Of a DNA stretch of 64,000 bases, positions 42,220 through 53,489 are shown piece by piece. Origin of the DNA: Hypericum androsaemum (Eukaryota > Streptophyta > Magnoliopsida > Malpighiales > Hypericaceae); assembly GCA_963995505.1 (NCBI GenBank), contig OZ023181.1, positions 24,920,366 to 24,984,365 on the forward strand, written 5' to 3'. Position 1 is the first letter of the stretch, and every line of letters starts with the position of its first letter. Both the position numbers and the translations under genes were made by a program. Below the pieces are notes generated by a model, which was not told the origin of the DNA, did no database searches, and saw only the letters and a list, made by a program, of their open reading frames with translations.

Positions 42220-43323
42220 GAAAATTACCCTCAGGTCCTTGGCTTATGTCGTAATTAAGGCTAAGGTCCTTGCTATTCAAAATATTATTTTTCTGTCCCT
42301 GCTTTTTGTAAATATGTTAGACTCGGGTCCCTAGCTGACGTTAGCAGTCGAATTTTAATTTTTTTATCATGTGAAATGATTTTTACACCCTTAGTTAAAA
42401 AACAAAACAAAAAAGCCATCTTCGACCTCTCAACCTTTGAACACAAAAAATCCCTCCATCGTCCACCTTCCAACACCTATCTCTCTCATCTGAATCTGTC
42501 AGAAACCCCACAAAATCTAATTAACTTGAACTCCAATCAATTAATTAAGTACATGTGATTCCAGTTTATGAACCCCAATCAATTAACTAAGTTCATGCTA
42601 TTCTAATTAATTAACTTGAACCCCAACACCCATCTCTCGCTCTCAGTGACGGAGCCATCGGCGTTAACGGCGGGGAAGAGGACGAACTCCCTGGTCTGGA
42701 TCGGTTACGTCTATGGCCTAGGGTTTGGTGGATGTTGTTGGTGGATGTTGTTGGATTTGGAGCTCCCATGGACGAATTTGAGGTCCGTGGACGACGGCAG
42801 CGAGATTTGGATGGCGGCAGCGACACCATTCATAATCTCAGAGAGCTTCACCATTCCTCTCCATCGGAACGACACAAATTGGAAGGGAAATGGTCGGGCG
42901 GCGATGGAAGGGTCCGAAGCGGTCGGGTGGCGACGGAAGGGTTCTGATTCTACAACGCGAGGCAGATCTCCTCTTCCTCGCACCGGCCATGAACTGGATC
43001 TTCTCTTATAGACTCAATGGTTCTAATAAGCAAAGTCCAAACCTAGCCAAACAAGCTCTCCATCTTCTCTTTCTCCTTTCTATTGCAGGTCCCGGTCTCG
43101 TTTGTTCATAGCATATTTTTTCTAGGTGTTCAAAAGTTGAAGATAGTTTTTTTTTTCTAGGTCATTTTACATGATAAAAAAATAAATATTTAACTGCTGA
43201 CATCAGCTAGGGACTCGAGACCAACACTTTTACAAAAAGTAGGGATGGAAAAACAATATTTTGAATAGCAGAGACCCTAGCCTCAATTACGACATAAGGC
43301 AAGTATCTGAGGGTAATTTCCCC
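42220..43323. mobile_element. Long-TIR element related to that at 38795
   Basis: The left arm (AATTACCCTCAGGTCCTTGG, GGCTTATGTCGTAATT, GCTATTCAAAATATT) is repeated in inverse at 43100-43323 (AATATTTTGAATAGC, AATTACGACATAAGGC, CTGAGGGTAATTTC). Arms are about 190 bp. Flanking A-rich words TAAAAAAAG and TAAAAAGAA may be a degenerate 9-bp duplication. The interior has GC-richer sequence (42640-43000) with open frames on both strands but no recognised protein. Confidence 0.78.
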
Positions 43324-45465
43324 TAAAAAGAATTTTTTTTTGAAGAAACCTAAAAAGAAAGTTTGGAAGAGTTTTTCTGAAGTAAAATGAATAGAGAAAT
43401 CGGGTCCACCCTTTAGCCTTCAACACTTGAAAAGACAGAAATTTATGTTCTGCCTCGAGCGTTGTAATAGCTTTCTTTAGGATGAGCGTTGTAATAGCTG
43501 GCACTGCCATCTCCATTGAGTTTGGAAGTTCGAGATTGTGTCACGGATGTGACTTTTATCTTCGGAAACAGTGATGTACCGCTTATATTAGGTATTTAAT
43601 CCTAATATTAGCCATTGCTTCGGGACCAAAAATAATAGTATTGGCCATTCCTTTATTAAGATGTAAAGATATATTAAAATCAACATTCCAACAACAAAAT
43701 ACCGAATAGACCTATCGGTTTTGGATTAGGTGGGGATAACATAAAAGTCGTCCCCACGGAGGGAATTTCGTTTGGACCATCAGATTTTATTAAAAATTGT
43801 GTCTACAGATCTGACATTTATTAAAAACCGTGTCTATAACCAAAATCACTTGATCCATTTCAGTAGGGACAAGTCTTCTCCTGAATCTAACCCCTAGACT
43901 ATCGCAGGCTCAATGTCGATAAAACTAACACGCCTTTGACCGGATTTAGCTCGAAGGATGGGGACCATGAATGAAGGATTAAGGTCAACTAAGGCTAATA
44001 AGCAATAACCCCAATAAATCTTCTCGCCACTCATTTCATGGTTAAAGACGCAAGCTCTCACCTTGCCACACAATTTACATTAGTATATGGTTGGTTTATA
44101 TTGGCCGCTTCAGTTATCAATGACATAGACCCGTAGGAGTTAGCTGGACCATCCATGGTTTATAGTTTGGTAATTTTAGGTTTGCAATAATGACACCTAA
44201 AATATTTTTTTAAACCGACTCGAATTCAGAATAATATTCAAATTCTGGGTAACCTTTGGCAAGAAGTTGCTGGGTGTGTGCAAGGAACTGATGAAAGAGT
44301 AGAAGCAGCAGAATAGGTACAGGTGGCCTTTGGGCAAGCGTGGAGGCGTCACAAGGATCCACCAATGTCGTCCCTTGCGCTCCATTCGCTGCATGCATCA
44401 CCAAACACTCCAGAATTTGATGATATCAGATCCTCCACCCGGATCCTCTTCTTTAGCATCTTCTGCTGCCAATATTGAACACTTGGCTCCCCATTTACAT
44501 GCACAGCTTCCACCGGAGCCCGACACGTACACATCTTTAAGCCCCGTATCATAAAAAAGCCATAAAGAGAGCCGGTGGCCGCAAAGAAACAAGAAGCTGA
44601 TCAGGTAAATTATTAAATTAACTATTTAGCAGCAGCAAGCATATATGCATTTTTGACTAGACCGGGTTGGTAAAGGTGGCAAATAGTTTTTGAGGTTTTC
44701 TACTTTTAATTAAATTATTCAACCACCCCCACTTCGTAACATCAAGTTCATGTCTTGTCCCTACAAATCCGGCCACCGACAAGGGATCTTTGATAGTTGG
44801 CTTGCCTTCAGCTGGCAAATAGCATCTTTTTTAATGTTTCATATTTTCCCTTTTAAAATTAAGTAGCCAACATAATGTCATGTATATGGCTCTTAAACTC
44901 TGGAAATTTACCACCATGTAAGTGATGGGTTAACAATGTTGTTCTAAGTTAGTAAGATATCTTAAGTAAAAGTAAAAAAAAGACAACAACTTGGTAGAAT
45001 GAATTTTGTCTTTATAGTTATATGTGACTCAAATATGGGATTAATTAAAAATCTCTAGTTGCATATCAATTGGATATTTCTTTTAATGTTTTCGTGACAC
45101 ATGCTTGCTTTCTTTGAGAATCAGGTCCCATCGTGATGTAATTTTGTTCGTCCCACGGCACGGGTGACAACATGGTAAAGATGGTGATTTCGACCAGTGC
45201 GAATATGAACGCAGTATATATTAGTCATAGCTTGCCAATTGTATGTAGAATATGGACGGCCAAGCTGGGTTAACTGCTCCATCATGAGAAAACTAATATT
45301 ATTCCTTTACACGTTCAATAAAAAAAAAACTGTAAGAGAACTGCTATTACATGTCTGTAAAAGCCGGTATAGTAGGCTCAGGAAACTTGCGACTTCTCAC
45401 AAATTAGTCGCAAGCGACAAGATTGAACCAGAGAGAGATAAGGGCTCATAGTGCATTCTCCTACA
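43324..45465. other. Intergenic region without recognisable gene
   Basis: AT-rich with a small repeat at 43720-43900 (see 36680). Short overlapping frames at 44200-44590 include a Cys-containing stretch but no start-to-stop gene model I can defend. Nothing else seen. Confidence 0.4.
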
Positions 45466-45470
45466 AGTAG

Positions 45471-48400
45471 TGTTAAGGGAGCGGAATCGTAAACACAGAT
45501 GTGTAGAACACCCATAACAAGTAGTACGAGAGATAGGAAGAATCGAGGACACACGATATTACGTGGTTCGGTCAATTGACCTACTCCACGGGGCCGAGAC
45601 GATCATCACTATATTATGTGGAGATACATGGTACATAAGCCATAGGCGAGGCGGTGCCTCAAGCCTAACTCTCTCGTGCCTATACTACCATTGCGTTATG
45701 CAACCAAAGAACATCTAACCCCTACTCTCCTATATATAGAGGACAAGTCCAATTTATTCCTCAATAGGAATTAGAGTTCTATTCTAATTAGGAATTTGGG
45801 ACAAATCCTAACAATCTCCACCTTGGACCAAATTCCAAAATCAATCGTCTTTTCAAGCTTCAAGCTCATCTTCCACATCAGACCATTTTCACTGTGTGCC
45901 TCTTCCAATAAGCTTCATGCTCAACATATCATCATCCGCCTCAATATTGAAAACTCCACCTCGAATGGAATCTTCCACAAGTATCTCAACACATATACTC
46001 ACCTCGGGTCTTCAATTCCAGAAGAACCAACACAACGGGAGAAAATTTTTATGCGCGCAACACGAGAGTTTTTCACATTGGAGAAAACCACTCCAACGCC
46101 CACAACAATGCCTAAATCTCATAGGCCAGCTTCAATCTCAGAAGCTCCGGCACGACCAATACTCATCCCAGTATGGTGTACTCTCTAAGGGCACTCCCAA
46201 CCATTTCTCTACCGACATAGCAGACTCCACCTCCACGGGAAACCTCCACCTTCATGTGGACACCGATTGTTGGGGTTACATCGCCGAGCGAACACCAATC
46301 TCAGTCCAAATAAGAGATGAGGACACCAGCTACAGGCCTTTACATCACCTTCGCGTGAACACCTTCTGGACATCAATCTTGGAATTCTCCACCAGCTACA
46401 GGACTTTACATCACCTTCACGTGAATACCTTCTGGACACCAAGCTTGCTGTTGCTATTACACCTCACTCCTCCATCCTCGTGGGCAACCAGGAGATACAG
46501 TGCAAAACACGTGAGTCAAAACAAAATTGATACTTGGACATCTTCGCCTTCATCGTCAACGAGTAACTGGTCCAAACAATGCTCAAGGTCTTCACATGAT
46601 TCACCTTCTTGTCCACTATGATATGGCCACTCCATGACCGATCAACCATGAACCTAAACCAGACCCGATCAAATCCCATGGAAACAAGGGAGTCTTCTGG
46701 AGAAAGAAGTCGCCTTAAGCTCCTCTAACTTTCTCACACCACTCTCGACTACACACATAATACCACATACATGTATAGGAGATACCATTGGACCCGATCT
46801 CAAAGTCCAATAAGATTTGGGTCATGTTGTTTCGGAGGGTTGGTGTACTTGATTAGGATCTACTTCAGTCGAGGCAAGTATTGGACACTTTCTCCGTAAG
46901 ACGAGATTGCCCCGTATATTTCAGTGCGGTACGGGCTACGGCAATCGTCCCCAAGATACAACGACTATTAGGGCAATTCCAAGAACGTTGCACACGTATC
47001 TCGAAATTTTCGGGCGAATCCTTATATACCCAGAACTTTCGGACTCTTGTAAGTGAGAATCGGGGGAGAGAAGAAGACAACTATTGCTAACGAATGCTTA
47101 TGCAATGAGTTGCTGGGATGAGAATTCTGGCAGGGGGGCAGGCCTATTTATAGGCTGGAGGAGGCAGGGAGGCAGCTACCCCGAAGGGACAAGTCCGCTC
47201 GGCCAGCAGGCTGACTGGCTGCGCTCGTGGCCCTTCGGTGGCTTCTGGATTCTTCCAGGCGCGCCAGGCTGTGTTCGTAGCCCTTCGGTGGCTTCTAGAT
47301 CCTTCCAGGCGCGCCCAGACTGCGCTGGTGCCCTTTCGTGATGGATCTCGCAGCCCTTCAGCCTTCTGGAAGTCTCCTGGACTTTCCAGCCCGTCGTGCC
47401 TCTTCGGCGGCCAACCTGAAGGCGCTCGCAGCTCCTCGTCGCTTCGGTAGCTGCGCAGCTGCCTCCGGACCTGGATAAAATACTTAAGGCTCCTCCAGCT
47501 CCTCGCGACGATGCGCACGTGCCAAGTGCCAAGTGCGCCACAAAGTGCTCATTGCGACCTGCGTCCAATGCACCATGCGCACACGCGCGTGCTCGTGCTC
47601 GTGCTCGGACGGTGCTTCGCACCGTCCTCGCAGGCAGCTAGCGGTGAGTCAGCCTTTTAGGAAGTCAATGAAGTTGAGAGGCAAGGAGGGGAATTCCTTA
47701 TAAACAAGGAAATCCTCCTTGCTCTATTCAATGTGGGATTGCAACCTTCCATCTCCGTTTTGGGCCTTTCCTTTGGGCCTTTCCATTATTGGGCTTGCAT
47801 TGAATTTTTCATACAAACCCAACAGGTCAAACACCCAAATACCCAACAAGTCTCCACCTTGAACCAAATCACATGACCGATCTTCAACCGTGAATCTCCA
47901 AGACTTGAACCAATCTTCAATTCGACAGGACCCCAATCTGACCCTTCTTTGGTCAAATTCTTCAACTCGGACAAACAAAACCACACGCCTATCAAACCCG
48001 GCCCAAACTTCATGATCCAAAACAAGACCCAGACATTTAAGCCATTAACCGGTCTACTTCCAAGGATCAACCATATGATCTCCGCCAAAAAAAAACAAGT
48101 CTGGTCAACTCAAACCATGACTAATCACATCCACCAAGCCTCCATTACCAATATGGTCAAAACCAAATATATCAGCCTCAAAACTGGTCAAAATATCACT
48201 AACCAGCCCCAAAATCATCTTCTGGTCGGACCAGAAAACCCAAACTGGTCAATCAACTCCTTTTGACCCGAAATTCCCAATCCAAAAAATTAGGGTTTTC
48301 ACCAAGGAGACCAAAATAGTGCGTCGGCGCCGGAGCACCACCACGCGAGCGGAGCGGCACGGGTTGGGGTCGGCGGAGCTCGACCTCGGTGGCGAAGGGG

Positions 48401-49253
48401 CGGCGGTCGGGTGTTCCTTTCTCTCTCCCCCCCGAATCGCTCTCTCCTCGCAGGTGGCTCGAAGACGCGAGCCTCTCTCTCATGTACGGCGGCGAGACGG
48501 GATGGCGGTCGGGAGCTCAGGCTCCCCTTCAACGGCGAACGGCGGACGGAGAGCGGGGAGTTTCTCTCTCCCCTACTTCCTCTCTCCTCGAAGCTCTCTC
48601 TCCTCGCGGGTCCTTCTCCTCTTCTCTCTGGACGCCGCGTATAGCGGCTCGGTGGTGGCGGGATGGCGAGGACGGCCGTCGGGTGGGTTGACCTGGTCGG
48701 CGTCGGACCGGTGGCCCCTGGGCTGGCGACGGAGGCTCCTCCTCCATGGGCGGCAGCCACTCTCCAAGGGTGGAAAACCCTAATCCAATTTCCCCCAATT
48801 CGGACAAAATTACCAATTGCCCCTGCCTTCTTTCTGAAACTACAGAACAGTCCCTTTTCACCAATTTCTACCCGAATACACACCAAAGCTCTGATACCAA
48901 TTGTTAGGGCAGCGGAAGCGTAAACACGGATGTGTAGAATACCCATAACAAGTAGTACGAGAGATAGGAAGAATCGAGGACACACGATATTACGTGGTTC
49001 GGTCAATTGACCTACTCCACGGGGCCGAGACGATCATCACTATATTATGTGGAGATACATGGTACATAAGCCACAGGCGAGGCGGTGCCTCAAGCCTAAC
49101 TCTCTCGTGCCTATACTACCATTGCGTTATGCAAAGACCTAGACCGAAGAACATCTAACCCCTACTCTCCTATATATAGAGGACAAGTCCAATATATTCC
49201 TCAATAGGAATTAGAGTTCTATTCTAATTAGGAATTTGGGACAAATCCTAACA
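45471..49253 (-). mobile_element. Non-coding LTR retrotransposon (LARD-like), minus orientation
   Basis: LTRs at 45471-45813 and 48902-49253 share over 300 bp (TACGTGGTTCGGTCAATTGA, TGTGGAGATACATGGTACAT, ACAAATCCTAACA end). The PBS TGGTATCAGAGC reads on the minus strand just inside the right LTR (48888-48899). A purine tract GGTCCAAGGTGGAGAT (minus) abuts the left LTR. A perfect 5-bp duplication AGTAG flanks it (45466-45470 and 49254-49258). The 3.1-kb interior has no gag or pol similarity that I can recognise. A GC-rich block at 48300-48780 and another at 47150-47650 give long but unconvincing frames. It must be mobilised in trans. Confidence 0.9.
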
Positions 49254-49258
49254 AGTAG

Positions 49259-49757
49259 TTATGTACTTCATAGTGCAATCACAAGCCATGTGTTGATTAG
49301 ACTACGTGCAAACTTTCCGTTGGATTATATGCAAGACGGTTGAAGTAACACAAAATTGCAGCAGGAGCGTTCTCAAGTGCAAAAACTGCTGCAATTTTGT
49401 TGCAGACAATCGAGTGTCTCACCAGTTGGAATAACGGATCCCTTCTGAATGGGAGTAACCTCATTGAACTTATTGCACATACACCTGTTATAGTTCAGAA
49501 ACACTGACCAAGTAGTGGCAACACAGTCCCGGAACTGAGCGAACATGATCAATGAGAGGTACAAGTACCCGGGAGAAATTGAGTACACATGGTACAAACA
49601 ATCAAGAACATAAACTGCTATCTGCTTAAAAGCTCTCAAACTACAACTGCAGTTTGTCAATCGAGATCCAGTTGTCGCACTAATCATGCACATTGGACTC
49701 GATGCTCTCTACAATCCAAAACCAAACAAGTATGATTGCTCCTACACTGTTTTCAGG
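49259..49757. other. 3' UTR side of PLAC8-family gene
   Basis: A minus-strand frame without recognisable similarity spans 49373-49693. Position just downstream of the PLAC8 stop codon suggests 3' UTR rather than a separate gene. Confidence 0.4.
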
Positions 49758-51425
49758 CTATGTAGACTCTCTCTCAATAAATGACGGTGCAGGAGGAGTC
49801 ATCGTGTCGTCCTTATCCTCCCTAGATGACTCTTCTTTCACTGCAGAAAGCTGCCTACCTGTATCAGCATCATTCTTTGATGTGGGGCTGGGTGACGGAG
49901 ACTTGTTTCTCACATTGTTGTATGGGCCTGAACTTGGTCCAGAAGCATCTTCGCGAGGCAAAGGAGATAGCGGGATTTGGTCATCCATGTCTAAATGCTT
50001 TATGCAAAGCCTATCATCCACAATGTCGTAAGAATTCCCGGTTCGAACTTCCTGTGCCAGAGAGCACCAGCAACAGCAAAGCCACATCGTGCAATCCGAG
50101 GCAGATGCTTGGCCAAAGCAGAAGGTATAACTTGGCAAATTGAACCTCTTCCTCATTTGAATCCTCCAAAATCCACCGTAAAGCAAACCAAATGCGCAAA
50201 GCATGACTCCAACAAGCCCCAGCGCCTCCCTGACAGTCTCATTATCAATGTTGACAGCAGCCAAATTGAAGATCCAGAAAGGAGCCATGCAGAAGAGCAT
50301 AAAAGTTGCAATGTGCACATACATGTTGCCAAACCCGAGCCTGTCCATGTTCCACCCAAAGACACAGAAGCTGCAAAAGAGTGATAAATATGCCAAAGAG
50401 ATGTCATCCCAAAAATCTAGAATCCCACCACTCCACTGCGGGCTTGTCTCCTCGATGCCTTCTTCCTGTTTGGTTGCAAAGGAGTACCTCCTTGCAAACG
50501 ATTTCAACCTCAGGGCATCTCGCTTCTGATTCTCAGTGGCCGTCGCCTGAACCTGTGCTTCCTCATCCGTTTCTGAATCGTAATCCCTCCCTAGAGGACT
50601 GACAATGCAGTAAACACCGGCTATCGCAGGTGCACCAATTGCGACGCACACACATAATGCAACACCTATGGCGGGTCGCTGGGATCTCTTGTAACCCAAA
50701 TTTAGACCGCAGAGTGCATATTGAGCGAAGCAGTTAATGTGGAGAAGGATGACAACAACCATCATGTGTAGCCCCTCGTGGGGCTTGTAAGTCCCATTCT
50801 TGCAGTAAACTTTTCTCAGTCTGGTTACATCATCTGGCTTCCATCTACACAGGAGATACAGATGGTAGAAACGCTTGGGATGGTTGTACAAGCACATAAG
50901 GGTAAACAATGCATTGAGAATTTGGTTGTTAACTTCAAACCATGCATTTCTTGCAGACTTCTTTGGTATTGCATTGTTTAGCATTCCGGTCATGACAAGG
51001 AACAAAATTGCACCTGAAATTGCAACAGCGAGTATCCATATGAAAAGGGCCAGGTTCATTGGATCTCGGATCCATTCTCTACCTAGTTTCCAGAGCAAAG
51101 GCCAGTCAATCTTCTTGTGCAAAACCCCACTGACGCGCTGGCGAAATCGGTTATGGCCGTTCGGAGAAGCCACCGAGCGCGAAATCCTGTCTCTATCCTG
51201 AGCCAACTGCTTGAATTTCGCAGATGCTGAACCAAATTTCAGAAGCTTCATCCTGTTTGGAAGAGCAGAAAAGCCATTCCTCAACTTTCCTAGACTATCC
51301 TGATCGTTCAAGAGATTCCTCCGAGACACGGCGACGTCCAAAGTTAGATTCTGAGATTGAGCCTTGGAGCAATCAGATTTCTCAATCTCACCCTCTTGCT
51401 TCCCATTATCACTTGTAACCGTCAT
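49758..51425 (-). CDS. PLAC8-family multi-pass membrane protein
   Basis: Single coding exon, 555 aa, from ATG at 51425. The N-terminal 120 residues are hydrophilic and basic. Hydrophobic segments fall near 123-148, 219-243, 252-275, 343-360, 368-391 and 400-419. The PLAC8 cysteine motif occurs at about 445-462 (CTMWLCCCWCSLAQEVRT), followed by a Ser/Pro- and acidic-rich tail. This long type, with FWDDISLAYLSLFCSFCVFGWNMDRLGFG before the PLAC8 domain, resembles, from memory, Arabidopsis At3g10980/At5g05350/At4g23470; function is not established. Short PLAC8 proteins act in cadmium resistance and organ-size control, but that should not be carried over. The leader at 51426-52090 probably contains a spliced 5' UTR. 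Confidence 0.88.
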   Translation of the reverse strand: MTVTSDNGKQEGEIEKSDCSKAQSQNLTLDVAVSRRNLLNDQDSLGKLRNGFSALPNRMKLLKFGSASAKFKQLAQDRDRISRSVASPNGHNRFRQRVSGVLHKKIDWPLLWKLGREWIRDPMNLALFIWILAVAISGAILFLVMTGMLNNAIPKKSARNAWFEVNNQILNALFTLMCLYNHPKRFYHLYLLCRWKPDDVTRLRKVYCKNGTYKPHEGLHMMVVVILLHINCFAQYALCGLNLGYKRSQRPAIGVALCVCVAIGAPAIAGVYCIVSPLGRDYDSETDEEAQVQATATENQKRDALRLKSFARRYSFATKQEEGIEETSPQWSGGILDFWDDISLAYLSLFCSFCVFGWNMDRLGFGNMYVHIATFMLFCMAPFWIFNLAAVNIDNETVREALGLVGVMLCAFGLLYGGFWRIQMRKRFNLPSYTFCFGQASASDCTMWLCCCWCSLAQEVRTGNSYDIVDDRLCIKHLDMDDQIPLSPLPREDASGPSSGPYNNVRNKSPSPSPTSKNDADTGRQLSAVKEESSREDKDDTMTPPAPSFIEREST

Positions 51426-51788
51426 CACGCCCCCAGTACGCCTTCCGCGGTATCAAAATATACTCATCAAATCAAGGGGTTTGCTCTCCCTCCTCGTATG
51501 GAAAATCCCTTCAGTTCCTCAGAAGCACGGAGGGCTACACAAAGCAAAAACCAAGGCCATAACTTCAACTTGCATCACAGAAGCTGTATCCTCAAATTTG
51601 TACAATCAATCTCTGCAATTAATCACATAAACCTCGCAACACTCTCATGAACAAAAAATAGAAAACCTTGCATTATCTTTATAAAATGACCAAATCCATC
51701 CCACTTCATTACTTCTCCCCGTTTCTTTCTACCATTGCAAACACAGCAGAGGCCAACACCTAACAGTATTCAAAATGCTCAAAACCCA

Positions 51789-51820
<32 letters not shown>

Positions 51821-53489
51821 CATCTTTTACCATTTAGAGCAGTACCCAGAAGCAAAACTAGCCAAAAGAACAATCTTTTATCCCACATAAAGACGCTTTT
51901 TTGATAGTTCACTCACCAACCCTCTACATCCATTTTTAACCTTGTGAACATAGAAACACATCAGCTGAAGTGGAGACAAGGAGACCACAGTTACAAACAG
52001 CCAAAAATCAAAAAGACAACAAGAAGGGAACAAACAGCACTTACCAAGAGACAGGCAGATCAGGAACAGAAACAAGCGAAGCTATTTATTTGCCTTCACT
52101 TTTTTTGAGGCTGTCAATAGCTTAAGGAGAGGACAAGGAAAGATGCCAGGAAGATGACCATAAAGCTTATTCTGGACATTAGGCATCTCTGTCTGTCCTC
52201 CATCATCCTAATGTCTATGTTCTGTCCGGAGTTTCTACAAGCTTTAATTAATCTATTGATTTTTAATTAAAGTTGCAATCTTTTAGGTCCCAAACCCCAC
52301 CCCACCCCACCCGCCCAAGTAGGGAGGGCGCTTCGAGAAGGATGTCTTTGTTGACCCCGGTGCCAGAAGCTCTCGTTAAATTCGCCGACGTATTGGTTAC
52401 CTTTTTTTTAAATTTAGAATTGGTTACTTTTTCTTTCAGTACTATGTATAAATAATTAAATATAACCATATATTTATTAAATGGACTAAATAATTATGAC
52501 AAAATTCTTCCTATTCATTTTTAAAAAAATAATTTTAGTGGGAGTGCAGTTTTCACTATTCAAAATACAACATTTTTTGTATTTTACCATAATAAAAAAA
52601 TCTTAGATTCGAGTATTTGAGAATTTAGCAAAATTAAATACAAGCAAAATTAAATGCAAGGTGGTCTAAAACCAAAAAATACCACCTTAGGTAGTTTAGG
52701 CAAGGCCGGTTGACCTCTTCTGGTTGGTACAGTTCAGCCAACTGCTTGTCCACAAATGGAATAGCCCTTGTTTTTTTCTTAAGTAATGGAATAGCCTTGT
52801 TTGTATATGTACAGCCATTTTATTTGCCTAAACTATTATTTGGGACAAAAATAAAGTATGATTCCGATGAAGTTATAATTTGTTATATTTGATAAATTTC
52901 TTTTTGGTCATTTCAAATTTTGTGCGAGTATCAGTCACGGGTTCATTTCATCCGCTGGATTTATTAAATTTTGATTGATTCAAATATATTGAATATGAGT
53001 TAGAAACTCAGAATTACATTAGTTATTAAATATGATTTCCCCCAATATGAATCGGATCGTTGCTGGCCCATTTATCCTGCCAGAAAATAATTTCAGACCA
53101 TGCTTGAGAAAGGAGAGACTATGCTGAGAAATTCAACTGAATTTACGTATAATAAAATATTGATTTTTTTACTTGTTTCGTTGTTAAATTTGAATTAAAG
53201 CGAATTATAAATACTAATAAAATTTCTTTACTAAATTTACGCGTACATTCTTAAAAGTCAAATTTCAAAACTGAAATATCAGACCAAATCATAACAATCT
53301 CTCATCGATTACAAAATAGTATCGTTGTAATTGGAAATTTATTATTTATCCAAAAAGGAAAACAGAAAAAAAAAACGAAGGCCAGTGATTCGACGCGCTT
53401 TCTTGTTCATACATCTCTCTTCTTGAAAATTACGTTTGCACCCTCGTCCGATATCCTATACGATCCCGTGGAGGAAGGGCATATCAGGG
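51426..53489. other. Divergent spacer between PLAC8 and alpha-SNAP genes
   Basis: Includes a CA microsatellite at 51788-51816, likely the PLAC8 5' UTR (to about 52100), and AT-rich DNA with a short CACCCCACCCC patch near 52296-52311. No further gene. Confidence 0.45.

Noticed and set aside
44197..44592. Minus-strand frames with a Cys-containing GGSCACKWGAKC stretch, reminiscent of a metallothionein
   Set aside because: Too few cysteines, wrong spacing, no coherent start or C-terminal Cys domain, and competing frames on both strands.
48299..49006. 235-codon minus-strand frame in the right part of the LTR element
   Set aside because: It crosses the LTR boundary, is rich in Arg/Pro/Ser from GC-rich DNA, and shows no gag or pol motif.
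49373..49693. 106-codon minus-strand frame downstream of the PLAC8 gene
   Set aside because: Cys-rich but unlike any family I know, and located where the PLAC8 3' UTR is expected.
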